Shown here: positions 6,946 through 17,872 of the stretch, one piece after another | How the letters are laid out: each line of letters starts with the position of its first letter | How positions within the stretch are numbered: the stretch's first letter is position 1 | NCBI GenBank assembly: GCA_026225415.1 | Contig: JAMFSS010000001.1 | Location: 301,081-365,080, forward strand | Direction of reading: 5' to 3' | Origin: Alphaproteobacteria bacterium | GTDB taxonomy: Bacteria > Pseudomonadota > Alphaproteobacteria > UBA9219 | DNA length: 64,000 bases | Notes under the pieces: generated by a model | The model's input: the letters and a program-made list of their open reading frames with translations, nothing else | Told to the model about the DNA's origin: nothing | Databases searched by the model: none | Program-made: the position numbers and the translations under genes

Positions 6946-9729
6946 TTAATGTGCCTCCGCCCAATTGTCCGCATGCCCTGCATCTGCGACTAGCGGCACG
7001 CGGAGTTTAACGGCGGGCAGGGGTGCGTTTTCCATAATCTGTTTGACCAAAGCCGTGGTCGCATCTAACTCGGCCAGCGGCACTTCAAATACCAATTCAT
7101 CATGGACCTGTAACAACAACCGTGAACTTAATCCTGCCTCCAACAAAGCCGAAGGCATGCGTATCATCGCGCGTTTCATGATATCCGCCGCAGTGCCTTG
7201 CAAAGGCGCATTGATCGCCTGACGCTCGGCGCCGCCGCGACGCGGGCCTTTTTCATTGATGCCGGCAATATGAATACGGCGGCCAAACAAAGTTTCGACA
7301 TAGCCGTGATCATGCGCGAATTTTTTGGTCGCTTCCATCCAGTCGCGAAGCTCGTGAAAACGGTTCAGATATTGTTTAATAAATTCGCCTGCTTCTGAAG
7401 GCGATATGCCGATTTGTTTCGACAATCCAAAACCGCTGATACCGTAAATAATGCCGAAATTAATCGCCTTGGCGGCGCGGCGTTTATCGGGGGTAATTTC
7501 GGATAAGGGTATGCCCAAAACCTGGCTGGCGGTCAGCGCATGAATATCAACCCCGTCATGAAACGCCTGTATTAACGCCTCAATCCCCGCGACTGCGGCG
7601 GCCAAGCGCAATTCGATTTGCGAATAATCGACCGACAATAAAGTATATCCCGTTTCGGCGATAAAAGCGCGGCGAATGGCGCGGCCATCTTCGGTGCGGA
7701 TGGGGATGTTTTGCAAATTGGGATCAGTCGATGACAAACGCCCCGTTGCCGCGCCGACCAGAGAATAAGACGTATGCACGCGTCCTGTTTTCGGATCAAT
7801 CTGTTCCGGCAAAGCATCGGTATAGGTCGATTTCAACTTGGCCATACTACGATGTTCAACCAGCTTGACCACAATTTCGTGTCCCGCTTCGGCCAACGGT
7901 TCCAACACATCCGATGCAGTTGAATAAGCGCCCGTCTTCCCCTTTACACCGCCCGGCAAACCCATTTCGGCAAACAAAACTTCGCCCAACTGTTTGGGCG
8001 AAGCGACATTAAACGCATGTCCTGCGAGTGCGTGAATTTCCAATTCAAGTTTTTGCAAACGCGTGCCAAAACCCGCGCTTTGTTTGCGCAAAATTTCTGC
8101 ATCAATCTTAACGCCAATCGTTTCCATCGCCGCAACAACCGGTACAATCGGCCGTTCGATGCGTTCGTAAACAGTCGTGACATTTTTCTGGGCGATTTGT
8201 GGTTTCAAAATTTCCCATAAGCGGAAAGTAAAATCCGCGTCTTCGGCGGCATAGGCCAACGCCTTATCCAACGGCACACGGTCGAAGGTGATACGGTTCT
8301 TGCCGGTGCCGGAAACTTCGTCGAACGATATCATTTTATGCTGGCAATATTTTTCCGTCAGAAAATCCAACCCATGCCCATGCAACCCTGCCGACAAAAC
8401 AAATGACAACAGCATCGTGTCATCATAAGGCGACACTGTTAAATCATGCTGGCCAAGCACTTGCGCATCATATTTAAGGTTATGCGCGACTTTAAGAACA
8501 GTAGAATCTTGCAATAAATCACGCAAATGTTTGGCGACGATGCTGGTTTTTAATTGGGGTGGTGCCTCTGCTGCATCGAACGAAAATCCACCAGTATCCG
8601 GCGCGGTATTGGGATCGATATGGCCAACCGGAATGTAACAGGCTTTGCCCGCTGCAATCGCCAATGACACGCCGACAAGTTTCGCGGTGCTGGCGGTCAG
8701 CGAATCCGTTTCTGTATCAATCGCCACCACGCCCGCCGCGCGCGCCGCATCAACCCACCATTTTAAGCGGTCTTCGGATTGGATGAGTTCGTAAGAAATG
8801 AGGGAGGAAGGGCGAGAAGAAGGTGGGGATAGAGGAGTTAAAGAAAGGTTTTTCTCGGCTTCTTCTCCTCGTGTTTCTCGACTTTCTCTTCCTCCCAGCT
8901 TTGCCAACAAAGATCTGAAATTCTGCGCCTGTAAAAACGCCGCTAATTCGGTGCGGTTATTTTGATTCCACACAAGTCCTTCAATCGGCGCGGGCAGGGG
9001 TGCCTTGTCATCCAGTAATACAAGCCTGCGTGAGATGCGTGCCAGTTCGGCGTTATTTATCAGGGCTTCGCGGCGTTTTGGTTGTTTGATATTGACCGCT
9101 TCGGCCAATAAATTTTCCAACGAGCCGTATAGATTTATCAACTCTGCCGCGGTCTTCACACCAATGCCCGGCACACCCGGAATATTATCGGTGCTGTCAC
9201 CCGCCAACGCTTGTACTTCCACAACCTTGTCTGGCGTCACACCGAATTTTTTAAAAACCTCTTCGTCGCCAATAGGAATCGATTTCAACGGGTCGAACAT
9301 CGTCACGCCGGGGCGCAGCAACTGCATCAAATCCTTGTCGGATGACACAATGCAAACTTTGATGCCCTTGGATTCTGCCTCACGCGCATAGGCTGCTATC
9401 AGATCATCCGCTTCGTAATGGGGTGCCTCGATGGATGGCAGACCATAGGCGCGGGTTGCCTCGCGGATAAGGGCGAATTGGGGAATCAGTTCGGGCGGCG
9501 GCGGCGGGCGGTGTGCTTTGTACTCGGGAAAGATGTCATTTCGGAAGGTTTTGCGGCCTGCATCGAAAATAACGGCTATTTTTTCAATTTTTGACCCGTC
9601 CAGCAGCTTGTTAAGCATGTTGCAAAAGCCGAAAACCGCGTTTATAGGGGTTCCGTCGGGGCGCGTCATCGGCGGCAGGGCGTGAAAAGCCCTGAAAATA
9701 AAGCCGGAACCGTCGATGAGATAGAGCAT
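6946..9729 (-). CDS. polA: DNA polymerase I
   Basis: Repair and Okazaki-fragment processing polymerase, 927 residues. The N-terminal 5' nuclease domain occupies about 1-275 (LIDGSGFIFRAFHA, SSDKDLMQL, VPGIGVKTA). The 3'-5' exonuclease domain keeps its acidic residues (VVAIDTETDSL, HNLKYDAQ, YAAEDADFT), so proofreading should be active. The polymerase domain has LSVDYSQIELR, RRAAKAINFGIIYG and VHDEL. The linker at about residues 278-310 is Ser/Pro/Glu-rich and encoded by an imperfect palindrome, apparently an inserted element. The gene is monocistronic and convergent with the broken orphan gene. Confidence 0.98.
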   Translation of the reverse strand: MLYLIDGSGFIFRAFHALPPMTRPDGTPINAVFGFCNMLNKLLDGSKIEKIAVIFDAGRKTFRNDIFPEYKAHRPPPPPELIPQFALIREATRAYGLPSIEAPHYEADDLIAAYAREAESKGIKVCIVSSDKDLMQLLRPGVTMFDPLKSIPIGDEEVFKKFGVTPDKVVEVQALAGDSTDNIPGVPGIGVKTAAELINLYGSLENLLAEAVNIKQPKRREALINNAELARISRRLVLLDDKAPLPAPIEGLVWNQNNRTELAAFLQAQNFRSLLAKLGGRESRETRGEEAEKNLSLTPLSPPSSRPSSLISYELIQSEDRLKWWVDAARAAGVVAIDTETDSLTASTAKLVGVSLAIAAGKACYIPVGHIDPNTAPDTGGFSFDAAEAPPQLKTSIVAKHLRDLLQDSTVLKVAHNLKYDAQVLGQHDLTVSPYDDTMLLSFVLSAGLHGHGLDFLTEKYCQHKMISFDEVSGTGKNRITFDRVPLDKALAYAAEDADFTFRLWEILKPQIAQKNVTTVYERIERPIVPVVAAMETIGVKIDAEILRKQSAGFGTRLQKLELEIHALAGHAFNVASPKQLGEVLFAEMGLPGGVKGKTGAYSTASDVLEPLAEAGHEIVVKLVEHRSMAKLKSTYTDALPEQIDPKTGRVHTSYSLVGAATGRLSSTDPNLQNIPIRTEDGRAIRRAFIAETGYTLLSVDYSQIELRLAAAVAGIEALIQAFHDGVDIHALTASQVLGIPLSEITPDKRRAAKAINFGIIYGISGFGLSKQIGISPSEAGEFIKQYLNRFHELRDWMEATKKFAHDHGYVETLFGRRIHIAGINEKGPRRGGAERQAINAPLQGTAADIMKRAMIRMPSALLEAGLSSRLLLQVHDELVFEVPLAELDATTALVKQIMENAPLPAVKLRVPLVADAGHADNWAEAH
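8797..8897 (-). repeat. Imperfect palindromic insert within polA linker
   Basis: About 100 bp whose two halves are inverted relatives: GGGAGGAAG near 8802 mirrors CTTCCTCCC ending at 8896, with further matching blocks CGAGAA/TTCTCG and GAGGAG/CTCCTC between. It stays in frame and encodes a low-complexity Arg/Glu then Ser/Pro/Leu stretch between the 5' nuclease and exonuclease domains. It resembles, in principle, the Rickettsia palindromic elements tolerated in protein linkers. Confidence 0.5.
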
Positions 9730-10192
9730 GAGGGGGAAATCGGGGTTAGAGGGAAGAGCGAGGAAGAGCAGAGGGCGTGCGGGGAGGCAATTTACACTTT
9801 ATTTTGGGGAAAACTAGAAATCTCTTACCTCTTTTGCTCGTTCTGTCTGAATGCCTCCTCGCTCGCTCCTTTTTTATAAGAAACCAATAATATCCCCTTG
9901 ACCTATCGGCAAAAAACACTTAAAACCCGCGTGACTTTACGGAATCGGTGGTGGCCAAACTGCTTGCAGAAATGCAGGAAACTCAAGCCAGACGCGGTTT
10001 CGGATGTTACAAAGATGAAGACGATAGCCTGTGATGACGAAACGGCTGATGCCCGTGCTGGGGATTAAGCAGAGTCATCCGGTGTTGGAGTGAGAGTTCC
10101 CACGCGGGGCGCCAAAGATAGTGCGCACCGAGGTGGGTTTTGCGTTTTGAATTAACCGGCGCATGTTGCGCCAAGCTGAAGAAGGATTTTGG
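9730..10192. other. polA-rpsL intergenic region
   Basis: 463 bp without a convincing gene. The first part holds an AG-rich stretch (9750-9795) mirrored by a CT-rich stretch (9850-9870, GAGCGAGGA/TCCTCGCTC). This may be another decayed palindrome like the one inside polA. A candidate promoter for the str operon follows, then a long leader with short frames of fewer than 45 codons that lack ribosome-binding sites. Confidence 0.5.
9898..9926 (+). promoter_or_regulatory. Candidate sigma-70 promoter of the rpsL (str) operon
   Basis: TTGACC and TAAAAC are separated by 17 bp, close to the housekeeping consensus, about 265 bp upstream of rpsL. A long leader would leave room for autoregulatory structure. 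It is the best promoter-like match in this gap; the TSS is not proven. Confidence 0.5.
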
Positions 10193-10564
10193 ATGCCTAC
10201 GGTCAACCAATTAATCAAAAGCCCACGTTCGCCAATTCGCGCGAACAAAAAAGTTCCTGCGCTGCAGGAATGCCCGCAAAAGCGCGGCGTCTGCACGCGC
10301 GTCTATACAACCACGCCAAAAAAGCCTAACTCGGCTTTGCGTAAGGTTGCGCGCGTTCGTCTGACCAATGGTCACGAAGTTATCAGCTATATCCCAGGCG
10401 AAGGCCACAATCTGCAAGAACACAGCGTCGTGATGATCCGCGGCGGCCGTGTCAAGGATTTGCCCGGCGTTCGTTACCACATCATTCGCGGCACCTTGGA
10501 TACACAAGGCGTCAAAGATCGTAAAAAGCGTCGTTCGTTGTACGGCGCAAAGCGTCCTAAGTAA
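10193..10564 (+). CDS. rpsL: 30S ribosomal protein S12
   Basis: Decoding-centre protein and streptomycin-resistance determinant. The start [12 protein letters not shown] is the universal S12 N-terminus; an ATG 30 bp further upstream would add unrelated residues and is rejected. [13 protein letters not shown] holds the drug-relevant lysine in wild-type form, and [12 protein letters not shown] is intact. 123 residues is the normal length. AGAAGGA precedes the chosen start. It is the first gene of rpsL-rpsG-fusA-tuf. Confidence 0.98.
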   Translation: MPTVNQLIKSPRSPIRANKKVPALQECPQKRGVCTRVYTTTPKKPNSALRKVARVRLTNGHEVISYIPGEGHNLQEHSVVMIRGGRVKDLPGVRYHIIRGTLDTQGVKDRKKRRSLYGAKRPK

Positions 10565-10573
10565 GGAAAAAAA

Positions 10574-11047
10574 ATGGCACGTCGTCGTCGCGCAGAAAAA
10601 CGTCAAGTTCTTCCCGATCCAAAGTTCGGGGAAATCATTGTCACCAAATTCCAGAACGTCTTGATGTATGACGGCAAGAAAGCTGCCGCCGAACGCATCC
10701 TGTACGGCATGATGGAAAAAGTTCAAAAATATTCCAAGGGCGGCAACGCGTTGGAAATTTTCAAGAACGCCATCGAAAACGCCCGTCCGCACGTTGAAGT
10801 GCGTTCGCGTCGCGTTGGCGGCGCCACCTATCAGGTGCCTGTCGAAGTCCGCAAGGAGCGCGGTGAAGCGCTGGCTATGCGCTGGATCATCGACGCGGCG
10901 CGCAAGCGTGGCGAGCACACGATGGAAGACCGTTTGACTGGCGAAATTCAAGCTGCCGGCAATCAAAACGGTTCTGCCGTGAAGAAAAAAGAAGATACGC
11001 ATCGCATGGCCGAAGCGAATAAAGCTTTCTCGCATTTCCGTTGGTAA
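10574..11047 (+). CDS. rpsG: 30S ribosomal protein S7
   Basis: Primary 16S rRNA-binding protein that nucleates assembly of the 30S head, and a translational repressor of the str operon in E. coli. [11 protein letters not shown] at the start, [31 protein letters not shown] in the middle and NKAFSHFRW at the end are conserved (156-157-residue bacterial form). It follows rpsL by 9 bp and precedes fusA by 12 bp. Confidence 0.98.
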   Translation: MARRRRAEKRQVLPDPKFGEIIVTKFQNVLMYDGKKAAAERILYGMMEKVQKYSKGGNALEIFKNAIENARPHVEVRSRRVGGATYQVPVEVRKERGEALAMRWIIDAARKRGEHTMEDRLTGEIQAAGNQNGSAVKKKEDTHRMAEANKAFSHFRW

Positions 11048-11059
11048 GGACCTGGTTCT

Positions 11060-13162
11060 ATGGCTCGTGTAACACCCATCGAAAAATATCGTAATATCGG
11101 CATTATGGCACATATCGACGCGGGTAAAACCACGACGACTGAGCGTATTCTGTATTACACGGGTAAATCCTATAAAATCGGCGAGGTGCATGAAGGCACC
11201 GCGACGATGGATTATATGGAGCAAGAACAAGAACGCGGCATCACGATTACGTCGGCGGCCACCACCTGTTTCTGGAACGATTATCGCGTTAACATCATTG
11301 ACACACCGGGCCACGTCGATTTCACGATTGAAGTCGAACGTTCGATGCGCGTGTTGGATGGCGCCGTTTGTTTGCTCGACGCCGTTGCCGGCGTAGAACC
11401 ACAAACCGAAACCGTTTGGCGTCAAGGCGACAAATATCACGTTTCGCGTATGGTTTTCGTCAACAAGATGGACCGCACCGGCGCCGATTTCTATCGCTGC
11501 GTCGAAATGATCAAGGTTCAGCTGACGCCACACATCATCATTCTTCAATTACCAATTGGTAATGGCGGCGATTATGCCGGTCTTATCGATCTGCGTCGCA
11601 TGAAGGCCGTGATCTGGGAAAACGAAGCGCTTGGCGCGAAATTCCATGACGAAGAAATTCCTGAACACATGATGGCGCAGGCTTTGGAATACCGCCAGAA
11701 GATGCTGGAAACCGCTGTCGAAATGGATGATGCGGCGATGGAAGCTTATCTGGAAGGCAAGGAGCCTTCGCTGGAAGTTCTCGACGCTTGTATCCGCAAG
11801 GGTACGATCGCGGCGAAATTCGTTCCCGTTCTTTGCGGTTCGGCATTCAAGAACAAGGGCGTTCAACCTTTGCTGGATGCGGTTATCGATTATCTGCCTT
11901 CGCCTGTCGATATCGGCGCGGTCAAGGGGTACAAGCCCGGCGTGACGATCACCGAAGAAAACGAAGAGGCGAACTCGATGTTGCGTCAACCTAAGGATGA
12001 TGAGCCATTCTCTGGTTTGGCATTCAAGGTTATCAAAGATCCGTTCGTCGGCTCACTGACTTTCGTTCGTATTTATTCCGGCACGCTGCAAACGGGTACC
12101 TATATCCAGAACAGCATTAAGGAAGAGCGTGAACGCGTTGGCCGCATGCTTTTGATGCATGCGAACACCCGCGAAGAAATCAAGGAAGCGCATGCCGGCG
12201 ATATCGTTGCTCTGGCCGCTTTGAAGGATACGACCACGGGCCAAACCCTGTGCGATATCGAAAAGCCGATTATTCTTGAACGTATGGATTTCCCCGAACC
12301 CGTTATCGAAATGTCGATCGAACCCAAGACCAAGGGCGATCAGGACAAGATGACAGGCGCGTTGTTGGACATGGTTCGCGAAGATCCGTCGTTCCGTCTT
12401 GCGACCAACCCAGAAACGGGACAAACCGTTATCAAGGGTATGGGCGAACTGCATCTGGATATTAAGGTCGATATCCTGCTTCGTACCTATAAGGTCGAAG
12501 TGAATGTTGGCGCGCCACAGGTGGCATACCGCGAAACCATCACCAAGAAGTTCACGTGCGACTATACGCACAAGAAACAATCGGGTGGTTCAGGTCAATA
12601 TGCGCGCGTCATTATTGAATTCGAACCCCAGGCGCCGGGTACAGGTTATCTGTTCGAAAGCAAGATTGTCGGCGGTTCGGTGCCCAAGGAATTTATTCCT
12701 GGCGTTGAAAAAGGTCTGGCGGCTTCGCTTAACACCGGTGTCATCGCGGGCTTCCCGACGATCGATTTCCACGCGACATTGATTGACGGCGCATACCACG
12801 ATGTTGACTCATCGGCTCTGGCGTTCGAAATAGCTGCCCGCGCTGCTTTCCGTGAAGGTATGGCAAAGGCTGGCCCCGTTCTGCTCGAACCGATCATGAA
12901 GGTTATCGTGACAGTTCCCGAAGAATATGTGGGCGACGTTATCGGCGATCTGAGCAGCAAGCGCGCCGTGATCGGCGAACAAGGCCATCTGGGTATCGCG
13001 CGTACAATTCCGGCAATGGTTCCGCTGGAAATGATGTTCAAATATGTCGGCAAATTGCGTGGCATGACCAAGGGGCGCGGCAGCTATACGATGACCTTTG
13101 ATCACTACGAACAAGTTCCTGCCAATATCGCGGCGGAAGTGAAACTGAAGATGGCGGGGTAA
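11060..13162 (+). CDS. fusA: Elongation factor G
   Basis: Translocase GTPase of the ribosome, 700 residues. The P-loop AHIDAGKT is at 17-24, with [11 protein letters not shown] as switch I, DTPGHVDF as switch II and NKMD as the specificity motif. Domains II-V follow, including the GGSGQYARV and RGSYTM regions of domains IV and V. It is complete, lies in the str operon and is followed 62 bp later by tuf. Nothing unusual was seen. Confidence 0.98.
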   Translation: MARVTPIEKYRNIGIMAHIDAGKTTTTERILYYTGKSYKIGEVHEGTATMDYMEQEQERGITITSAATTCFWNDYRVNIIDTPGHVDFTIEVERSMRVLDGAVCLLDAVAGVEPQTETVWRQGDKYHVSRMVFVNKMDRTGADFYRCVEMIKVQLTPHIIILQLPIGNGGDYAGLIDLRRMKAVIWENEALGAKFHDEEIPEHMMAQALEYRQKMLETAVEMDDAAMEAYLEGKEPSLEVLDACIRKGTIAAKFVPVLCGSAFKNKGVQPLLDAVIDYLPSPVDIGAVKGYKPGVTITEENEEANSMLRQPKDDEPFSGLAFKVIKDPFVGSLTFVRIYSGTLQTGTYIQNSIKEERERVGRMLLMHANTREEIKEAHAGDIVALAALKDTTTGQTLCDIEKPIILERMDFPEPVIEMSIEPKTKGDQDKMTGALLDMVREDPSFRLATNPETGQTVIKGMGELHLDIKVDILLRTYKVEVNVGAPQVAYRETITKKFTCDYTHKKQSGGSGQYARVIIEFEPQAPGTGYLFESKIVGGSVPKEFIPGVEKGLAASLNTGVIAGFPTIDFHATLIDGAYHDVDSSALAFEIAARAAFREGMAKAGPVLLEPIMKVIVTVPEEYVGDVIGDLSSKRAVIGEQGHLGIARTIPAMVPLEMMFKYVGKLRGMTKGRGSYTMTFDHYEQVPANIAAEVKLKMAG

Positions 13163-13224
13163 AGGCTGTCAGTTGATTGGGTAACGTAAGTAACACAACT
13201 AACTAAGGAAAAACGGAGAGTAAA

Positions 13225-14412
13225 ATGGCAAAAGAAAAATTCGATCGTAGTCTGCCTCACTGTAACATCGGCACCATTGGTCACGTTGATCATGGCAAGA
13301 CATCGTTGACAGCGGCTATCACCAAGGTTTTGGCTGAAAAGGGCGGCGCGGTCTTTGTTGACTATGCAAACATCGACAAGGCTCCCGAAGAACGCGCCCG
13401 TGGTATTACGATTTCGACCGCGCACGTTGAATACAAGACCAGCAAGCGTCACTATGCGCATGTTGATTGCCCCGGACATGCCGATTACGTCAAGAACATG
13501 ATTACCGGCGCGGCACAGATGGACGGCGCGATTTTGGTTGTGTCGGCTGCTGATGGCCCCATGCCACAAACACGCGAACATATCCTGCTTGCACGTCAGG
13601 TTGGCGTTCCTGCTATCGTCGTTTTCATGAACAAGATGGATTTGGCCGATCCCGAACTGGCTGAACTGGTCGAAATGGAAATTCGCGATCTGTTGACCAA
13701 GTATAACTTCCCTGGCGACACCACGCCAATCGTTCGTGGTTCGGCTAAGGCCGCATTGGATGGCGAAAACCCGGAAATGGGCCATGATGCGATCCTCAAG
13801 CTGATGGATGCGGTTGACTCGTTTATCCCTCAGCCAGCCCGTGCTCTCGACAAGCCTTTCTTGATGCCTGTTGAAGATGTGTTCTCGATTTCTGGCCGTG
13901 GTACGGTTGTTACCGGTCGTATCGAACAAGGCATCGTCAAGGTCGGCGAAGAAATCGAAATCGTCGGCATCCGTCCAACGGTCAAGACCGTTGTTACCGG
14001 CGTTGAAATGTTCCGCAAGCTGCTCGATCAAGGTGAAGCGGGCGATAATATCGGCGCACTGATCCGTGGCACCAAGCGTGAAGACGTTGAACGTGGCCAA
14101 GTTCTCTGCAAGCCAGGCAGCATCAGCCCGCACACCAAGTTCAAGGCGGAATGCTACATTCTGACCAAGGACGAAGGTGGCCGTCATACGCCTTTCTTCA
14201 CCAAGTACCGTCCACAATTCTATTTCCGCACAACAGACGTGACGGGTGAAGTTCACCTGCCGGCAGGTACGGAAATGGTTATGCCTGGCGATAACATCGC
14301 TTGCGAAGTTCACCTGATCGCGCCAATCGCGATGGATCAAGGTCTGCGTTTCGCAATCCGTGAAGGCGGTCGTACCGTCGGCGCCGGTGTTGTGGCTTCT
14401 ATTATCGAATAA
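13225..14412 (+). CDS. tuf: Elongation factor Tu
   Basis: Delivers aminoacyl-tRNA to the ribosome. 395 residues with P-loop GHVDHGKT at 19-26, [12 protein letters not shown] (effector region), [12 protein letters not shown] and NKMD. The C-terminus [14 protein letters not shown] is standard. A strong AAGGA-type site precedes the ATG. This is the only tuf copy in the window. A GNRA-capped hairpin follows it, before the S10 cluster. Confidence 0.98.
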   Translation: MAKEKFDRSLPHCNIGTIGHVDHGKTSLTAAITKVLAEKGGAVFVDYANIDKAPEERARGITISTAHVEYKTSKRHYAHVDCPGHADYVKNMITGAAQMDGAILVVSAADGPMPQTREHILLARQVGVPAIVVFMNKMDLADPELAELVEMEIRDLLTKYNFPGDTTPIVRGSAKAALDGENPEMGHDAILKLMDAVDSFIPQPARALDKPFLMPVEDVFSISGRGTVVTGRIEQGIVKVGEEIEIVGIRPTVKTVVTGVEMFRKLLDQGEAGDNIGALIRGTKREDVERGQVLCKPGSISPHTKFKAECYILTKDEGGRHTPFFTKYRPQFYFRTTDVTGEVHLPAGTEMVMPGDNIACEVHLIAPIAMDQGLRFAIREGGRTVGAGVVASIIE

Positions 14413-14430
14413 GAACAAGGAATGAACCAA

Positions 14431-14454
14431 CCGCATCCCCGCAAGGGGGTGCGG
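14431..14454 (+). terminator. GNRA-capped hairpin after tuf
   Basis: CCGCATCCCC and GGGGGTGCGG form a 10-bp stem (one G-T pair) closed by the tetraloop GCAA, 18 bp after the tuf stop. There is no T run, so it is more likely an mRNA stabiliser or partial attenuator than a complete terminator. Confidence 0.5.
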
Positions 14455-14471
14455 GATGGTGAGAAAAGAAA

Positions 14472-14690
14472 ATGACGAATTGGACTGGAATAATTGTTAC
14501 TGCGGAAAACCAACATCTCTTTGGGTATGATAACTCAGAAATGATGGGGCAACAGCGGGCTACTGATGATTATCGGAGTGATAACACGCCAATCACAGTT
14601 GCATGCAGGTTTCGTGGAGATTCAGGTTATGGCAAAGCTAAGCGCCCTGGACAAAAGATACAAAATAACGAGCGCATTGCTCTCGGATAA
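14472..14690 (+). CDS. Small hypothetical protein between tuf and rpsJ (uncertain)
   Basis: A 72-codon frame starting MTNWTGIIVTAENQHLFGYD after a purine-rich AGAAAAGAAA. It has no recognisable domain and less codon bias than the ribosomal genes around it. The tuf-rpsJ spacer is usually short and empty, so this roughly 310-bp insert is unusual whether or not the frame is translated. It could instead be leader RNA of the S10 cluster. Confidence 0.3.
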   Translation: MTNWTGIIVTAENQHLFGYDNSEMMGQQRATDDYRSDNTPITVACRFRGDSGYGKAKRPGQKIQNNERIALG

Positions 14691-14723
14691 AAGTCGAAAA
14701 ACGACAAAGGAATTGGAGTAAAA

Positions 14724-15026
14724 ATGGAAACGATACGCATACGCTTGAAAGCGTTCGATCACCGCACACTGGATCAGTCAGTGAGCGAAATTATCAGCAC
14801 GGCCAAGCGCACAGGCGCGCAAGTTCGCGGCCCCATTCCGTTGCCCACATGGTTTGAACGGTTCACGGTTAATCGTGGCCCGCACGTTGATAAAAAATCA
14901 CGCGAACAGTTCGAGATTCGTACGCATCGTCGTTTGCTGGATATCGTCGAAGCGACGCCACAAACCATTGATGCCTTGTCGAAGATCGATTTGTCGGCTG
15001 GCGTCGATGTAGAAATCCGGATGTAA
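14724..15026 (+). CDS. rpsJ: 30S ribosomal protein S10
   Basis: Head protein of the 30S subunit, also the NusE partner of NusB in antitermination. [19 protein letters not shown] at the start and [34 protein letters not shown] are diagnostic. 100 residues is normal. It is the first gene of the S10 cluster and is preceded by AAAGGAATTGGAG. Confidence 0.98.
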   Translation: METIRIRLKAFDHRTLDQSVSEIISTAKRTGAQVRGPIPLPTWFERFTVNRGPHVDKKSREQFEIRTHRRLLDIVEATPQTIDALSKIDLSAGVDVEIRM

Positions 15027-15035
15027 GAGGCAGTT

Positions 15036-15755
15036 ATGACAAAGACACAAACACAACGCACCGGACTCATTACCACCAAGCTTGGTATGACCCGCGTGTT
15101 CAACGACAAGGGCGAGCATGTGCCCGTCACGGCTTTGAAACTGGACAATGTTCAGGTTACCGGCATTTTGACCGCTGAAAAGAACGGTTATACTGCTGTT
15201 CAGCTCGGTTATGGCAATGCCAAGGTCAAGAATGTCGCGAAAGCGCAACGCGGCACTTATGCCAAGGCCAAGGTCGAACCGAAGAAGAAGCTGGCCGAAT
15301 TCCGCGTCAGCGAAGATGCTCTGCTGGAAATTGGCACCGAACTTTCGGCTGATCATTTCGTCGCTGGCCAAATTATCGACGTCACCGCGACCAGCATCGG
15401 CAAAGGTTTCGCCGGTGTTATGAAGCGTTGGAACTTTAAAGGTCTGCGCGCGACCCACGGTGTTTCCGTGTCGCATCGCTCGCCTGGTTCAACCGGCCAA
15501 CGCCAAGATCCAGGCCGTACTTTTAAGGGCAAGAAAATGCCTGGCCATATGGGCCACACAACCATCACCACGCTCAATCTCGAAGTGGTTTCGGTTGATG
15601 CAGAATTGGGCGTGATTTTGGTCAAAGGTGCCGTTCCCGGTGCCGAAGGCGCTTATGTTCTGGTTCGCGATGCTGTCAAGCGTCCGCGCCACAAGGATGC
15701 TCCGCTTCCCGCAGGTTTGAAGTCGAAGACTTCAGACGCTGGCGCGGCGGCTTAA
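15036..15755 (+). CDS. rplC: 50S ribosomal protein L3
   Basis: Early 23S-binding protein near the peptidyl-transferase centre. The N-terminus [19 protein letters not shown] and the central [20 protein letters not shown] loop with [10 protein letters not shown] are conserved; the Gln in GQRQDPGR is the residue methylated by PrmB in E. coli. The C-terminal extension is Ala/Lys-rich, as often in alphaproteobacteria. It follows rpsJ by 9 bp. Confidence 0.98.
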   Translation: MTKTQTQRTGLITTKLGMTRVFNDKGEHVPVTALKLDNVQVTGILTAEKNGYTAVQLGYGNAKVKNVAKAQRGTYAKAKVEPKKKLAEFRVSEDALLEIGTELSADHFVAGQIIDVTATSIGKGFAGVMKRWNFKGLRATHGVSVSHRSPGSTGQRQDPGRTFKGKKMPGHMGHTTITTLNLEVVSVDAELGVILVKGAVPGAEGAYVLVRDAVKRPRHKDAPLPAGLKSKTSDAGAAA

Positions 15756-15770
15756 GGTAGGAATGACATT

Positions 15771-16391
15771 ATGAAAACGACAATTAAAAATCTGGAAAAC
15801 AAGGAAGTCGGCACGATCGACTTGCTGGATGAAGTGTTCGGCGTCACGCCGCGCCGCGACATCCTGACCCGCACCGTCAATTGGCAGCTCGCCAAGCGTC
15901 GTTCGGGCAACCATAAAGCCAAGATTATTTCCGAAATCAAAGGCACAACGAAAAAGCCATGGGCGCAAAAGGGTACAGGCCGCGCGCGTCAAGGTTCGTT
16001 GCGTTCGCCGCAATTCCGCAAGGGCGCGGTTATCTTTGGGCCGGTTGTTCGCGACCACGCGCATGATCTGCCAAAGAAAGTTCGTCAATTGGCGTTGCGC
16101 ATGGCTTTGGCCAGCAAGCAACAAGAAGGCAAGCTGATCATTTTGGACACGGCGACATTGACCAGCCACAAGACAAAGGCGCTGGCTGAAAAGTTCATCG
16201 CCCTGGGTCTGAAGTCGGCTCTTATCATCGACGGCGCGAATTTGGACGAAAATTTCGCCAAGGCCGCGCGCAACATTCCACACATTGACGTTCTGCCAGA
16301 GCAGGGCGCGAATGTGTATGACATCCTCCGCCGTGATGTTCTGGTTTTGACCAAGAACGCGGTAGAGCAGTTACAAGAGAGGCTGAAATGA
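15771..16391 (+). CDS. rplD: 50S ribosomal protein L4
   Basis: Exit-tunnel protein and, in E. coli, autogenous repressor of the S10 operon. The tunnel loop [30 protein letters not shown] is intact. 206 residues. Its stop overlaps the rplW start by 4 bp, so the two are translationally coupled. Confidence 0.98.
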   Translation: MKTTIKNLENKEVGTIDLLDEVFGVTPRRDILTRTVNWQLAKRRSGNHKAKIISEIKGTTKKPWAQKGTGRARQGSLRSPQFRKGAVIFGPVVRDHAHDLPKKVRQLALRMALASKQQEGKLIILDTATLTSHKTKALAEKFIALGLKSALIIDGANLDENFAKAARNIPHIDVLPEQGANVYDILRRDVLVLTKNAVEQLQERLK

Positions 16392-16711
16392 GCAAGACAG
16401 CAACCAAAAAGGCAACGGCACCAACGGCGGCGCATTACGGCGTTATCCTGGCGCCGGTCATCACGGAAAAAGCGACCAATGTAACGGCACATCGCCAATA
16501 CACGTTCCGCGTGGCGACCAAGGCGACAAAGCCTATCATCAAATCGGCTATCGAAGCTTTGTTCAATGTAAAGGTTACCGCGGTCAATACGCATAACCGT
16601 CAAGGCAAGACCAAGCGTTTCAAGGGCCGCGTCGGCTTCCGCAGCGATGTGAAATTCGCGATCGTGACGCTGGCCGAAGGCAACACCATCGACATGCAAA
16701 CTGGCGTGTAA
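16388..16711 (+). CDS. rplW: 50S ribosomal protein L23
   Basis: Docking site for trigger factor and SRP at the tunnel exit. The core [31 protein letters not shown] and [20 protein letters not shown] is intact. The first 15 residues are an Ala/Thr/Lys extension. 107 residues, starting within the end of rplD. Confidence 0.97.
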   Translation: MSKTATKKATAPTAAHYGVILAPVITEKATNVTAHRQYTFRVATKATKPIIKSAIEALFNVKVTAVNTHNRQGKTKRFKGRVGFRSDVKFAIVTLAEGNTIDMQTGV

Positions 16712-16728
16712 GGGAATAGAGGTTTATT

Positions 16729-17571
16729 ATGGCACTTAAAACTTATAGCTCTGTAACCCCCGGCCTCCGCCAATTAGTGCGCGTTGACCGTTCGGAACTT
16801 TACAAAGGCAAGCCCGTCAAATCTTTGACCGAAGGGTTGAAGAAAACGGGGGGGCGCAACAATCATGGCCGTATCACCACACGCCATATCGGCGGCGGTC
16901 ACGCGCGTCGTTATCGTCTGATCGATTTCAAGCGTCGCAAGTTTATGGAAGCGACTGTGGAACGTTTGGAATATGATCCCAACCGTACCGCGTTCATCGC
17001 TCTGGTTGTTTATACGGATGGCATAAAGTCATATATCCTCGCGCCACAACGCCTTCAACCAGGTGACAAAATTGTTGCCGGAGACAAGGTTGACGTGAAG
17101 CCGGGCAACGCGATGATGTTGAAGAACATTCCCGTTGGCACGATTGTCCATAATATTGAAATGAAGCCCGGCAAGGGTGGGCAGATCGCACGTTCGGCTG
17201 GTTCCTATGTGCAGATTGTTGGCCGTGATTCCGGCGTTGTTCAGGTCAAGCTGAACTCCGGGGAAGTTCGCCTGGTTCCACAAGATTGTTTTGCGACGAT
17301 TGGTTCCGTGTCGAATGCCGATCATACCAACGAAAAACTGGGCAAAGCTGGCCGCAACCGTTGGAAGGGCATTCGTCCTTCTGTTCGTGGTGTTGTCATG
17401 AACCCTGTCGATCACCCACATGGTGGTGGCGAAGGTAAAGCTTCGGGTGGCCGTCATCCTGTCACACCGTGGGGCAAGGGCACCAAGGGTACCAAGACTC
17501 GTAATAACAAACGTACAGATCACATGATTATCCGCCGCCGTAACAAGCGTAAAGATAGTCAAGCGGCATAA
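16729..17571 (+). CDS. rplB: 50S ribosomal protein L2
   Basis: Most conserved large-subunit protein, needed for subunit association and peptidyl transfer. [23 protein letters not shown] and the C-terminal [18 protein letters not shown] loop with the functional His are intact. 280 residues is a normal length. It lies between rplW and rpsS. Confidence 0.98.
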   Translation: MALKTYSSVTPGLRQLVRVDRSELYKGKPVKSLTEGLKKTGGRNNHGRITTRHIGGGHARRYRLIDFKRRKFMEATVERLEYDPNRTAFIALVVYTDGIKSYILAPQRLQPGDKIVAGDKVDVKPGNAMMLKNIPVGTIVHNIEMKPGKGGQIARSAGSYVQIVGRDSGVVQVKLNSGEVRLVPQDCFATIGSVSNADHTNEKLGKAGRNRWKGIRPSVRGVVMNPVDHPHGGGEGKASGGRHPVTPWGKGTKGTKTRNNKRTDHMIIRRRNKRKDSQAA

Positions 17572-17592
17572 CGCAGTAGAGGAAGTAAGAAG

Positions 17593-17871
17593 ATGACACG
17601 TTCAGTCTGGAAAGGTCCGTTTGTAGACGGATATATGATGAAGAAGTCCGAGAAATCGCGCGCTTCGGGTCGTAACGAGATCATCAAGATCTGGTCGCGT
17701 CGTTCGACCATTCTGCCGCAATTCGTCGGTCTGACTTATGGCGTGCATAACGGCAATAAATTCATCCCCGTCACGGTCACGGAAAATATGATCGGTCACA
17801 AATTTGGTGAATTCGCGCCAACGCGTACCTTTAAGGCACACAGCGTCGCGGAAAAGAAGACGGAGAAGTAA
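17593..17871 (+). CDS. rpsS: 30S ribosomal protein S19
   Basis: 30S head protein near the A site. [18 protein letters not shown] and [34 protein letters not shown] are diagnostic. 92 residues. Only one base separates its stop from the rplV start. Confidence 0.98.
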   Translation: MTRSVWKGPFVDGYMMKKSEKSRASGRNEIIKIWSRRSTILPQFVGLTYGVHNGNKFIPVTVTENMIGHKFGEFAPTRTFKAHSVAEKKTEK

Positions 17872-17872
17872 G

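Noticed and set aside
10211..11548. 445-codon minus frame opposite rpsL, rpsG and fusA
   Set aside because: A shadow of highly biased ribosomal genes; His/Asn/Phe-rich antisense composition and no family motifs.
13105..14436. 443-codon minus frame opposite tuf
   Set aside because: Antisense shadow of tuf; no motif or RBS, and EF-Tu is certain.
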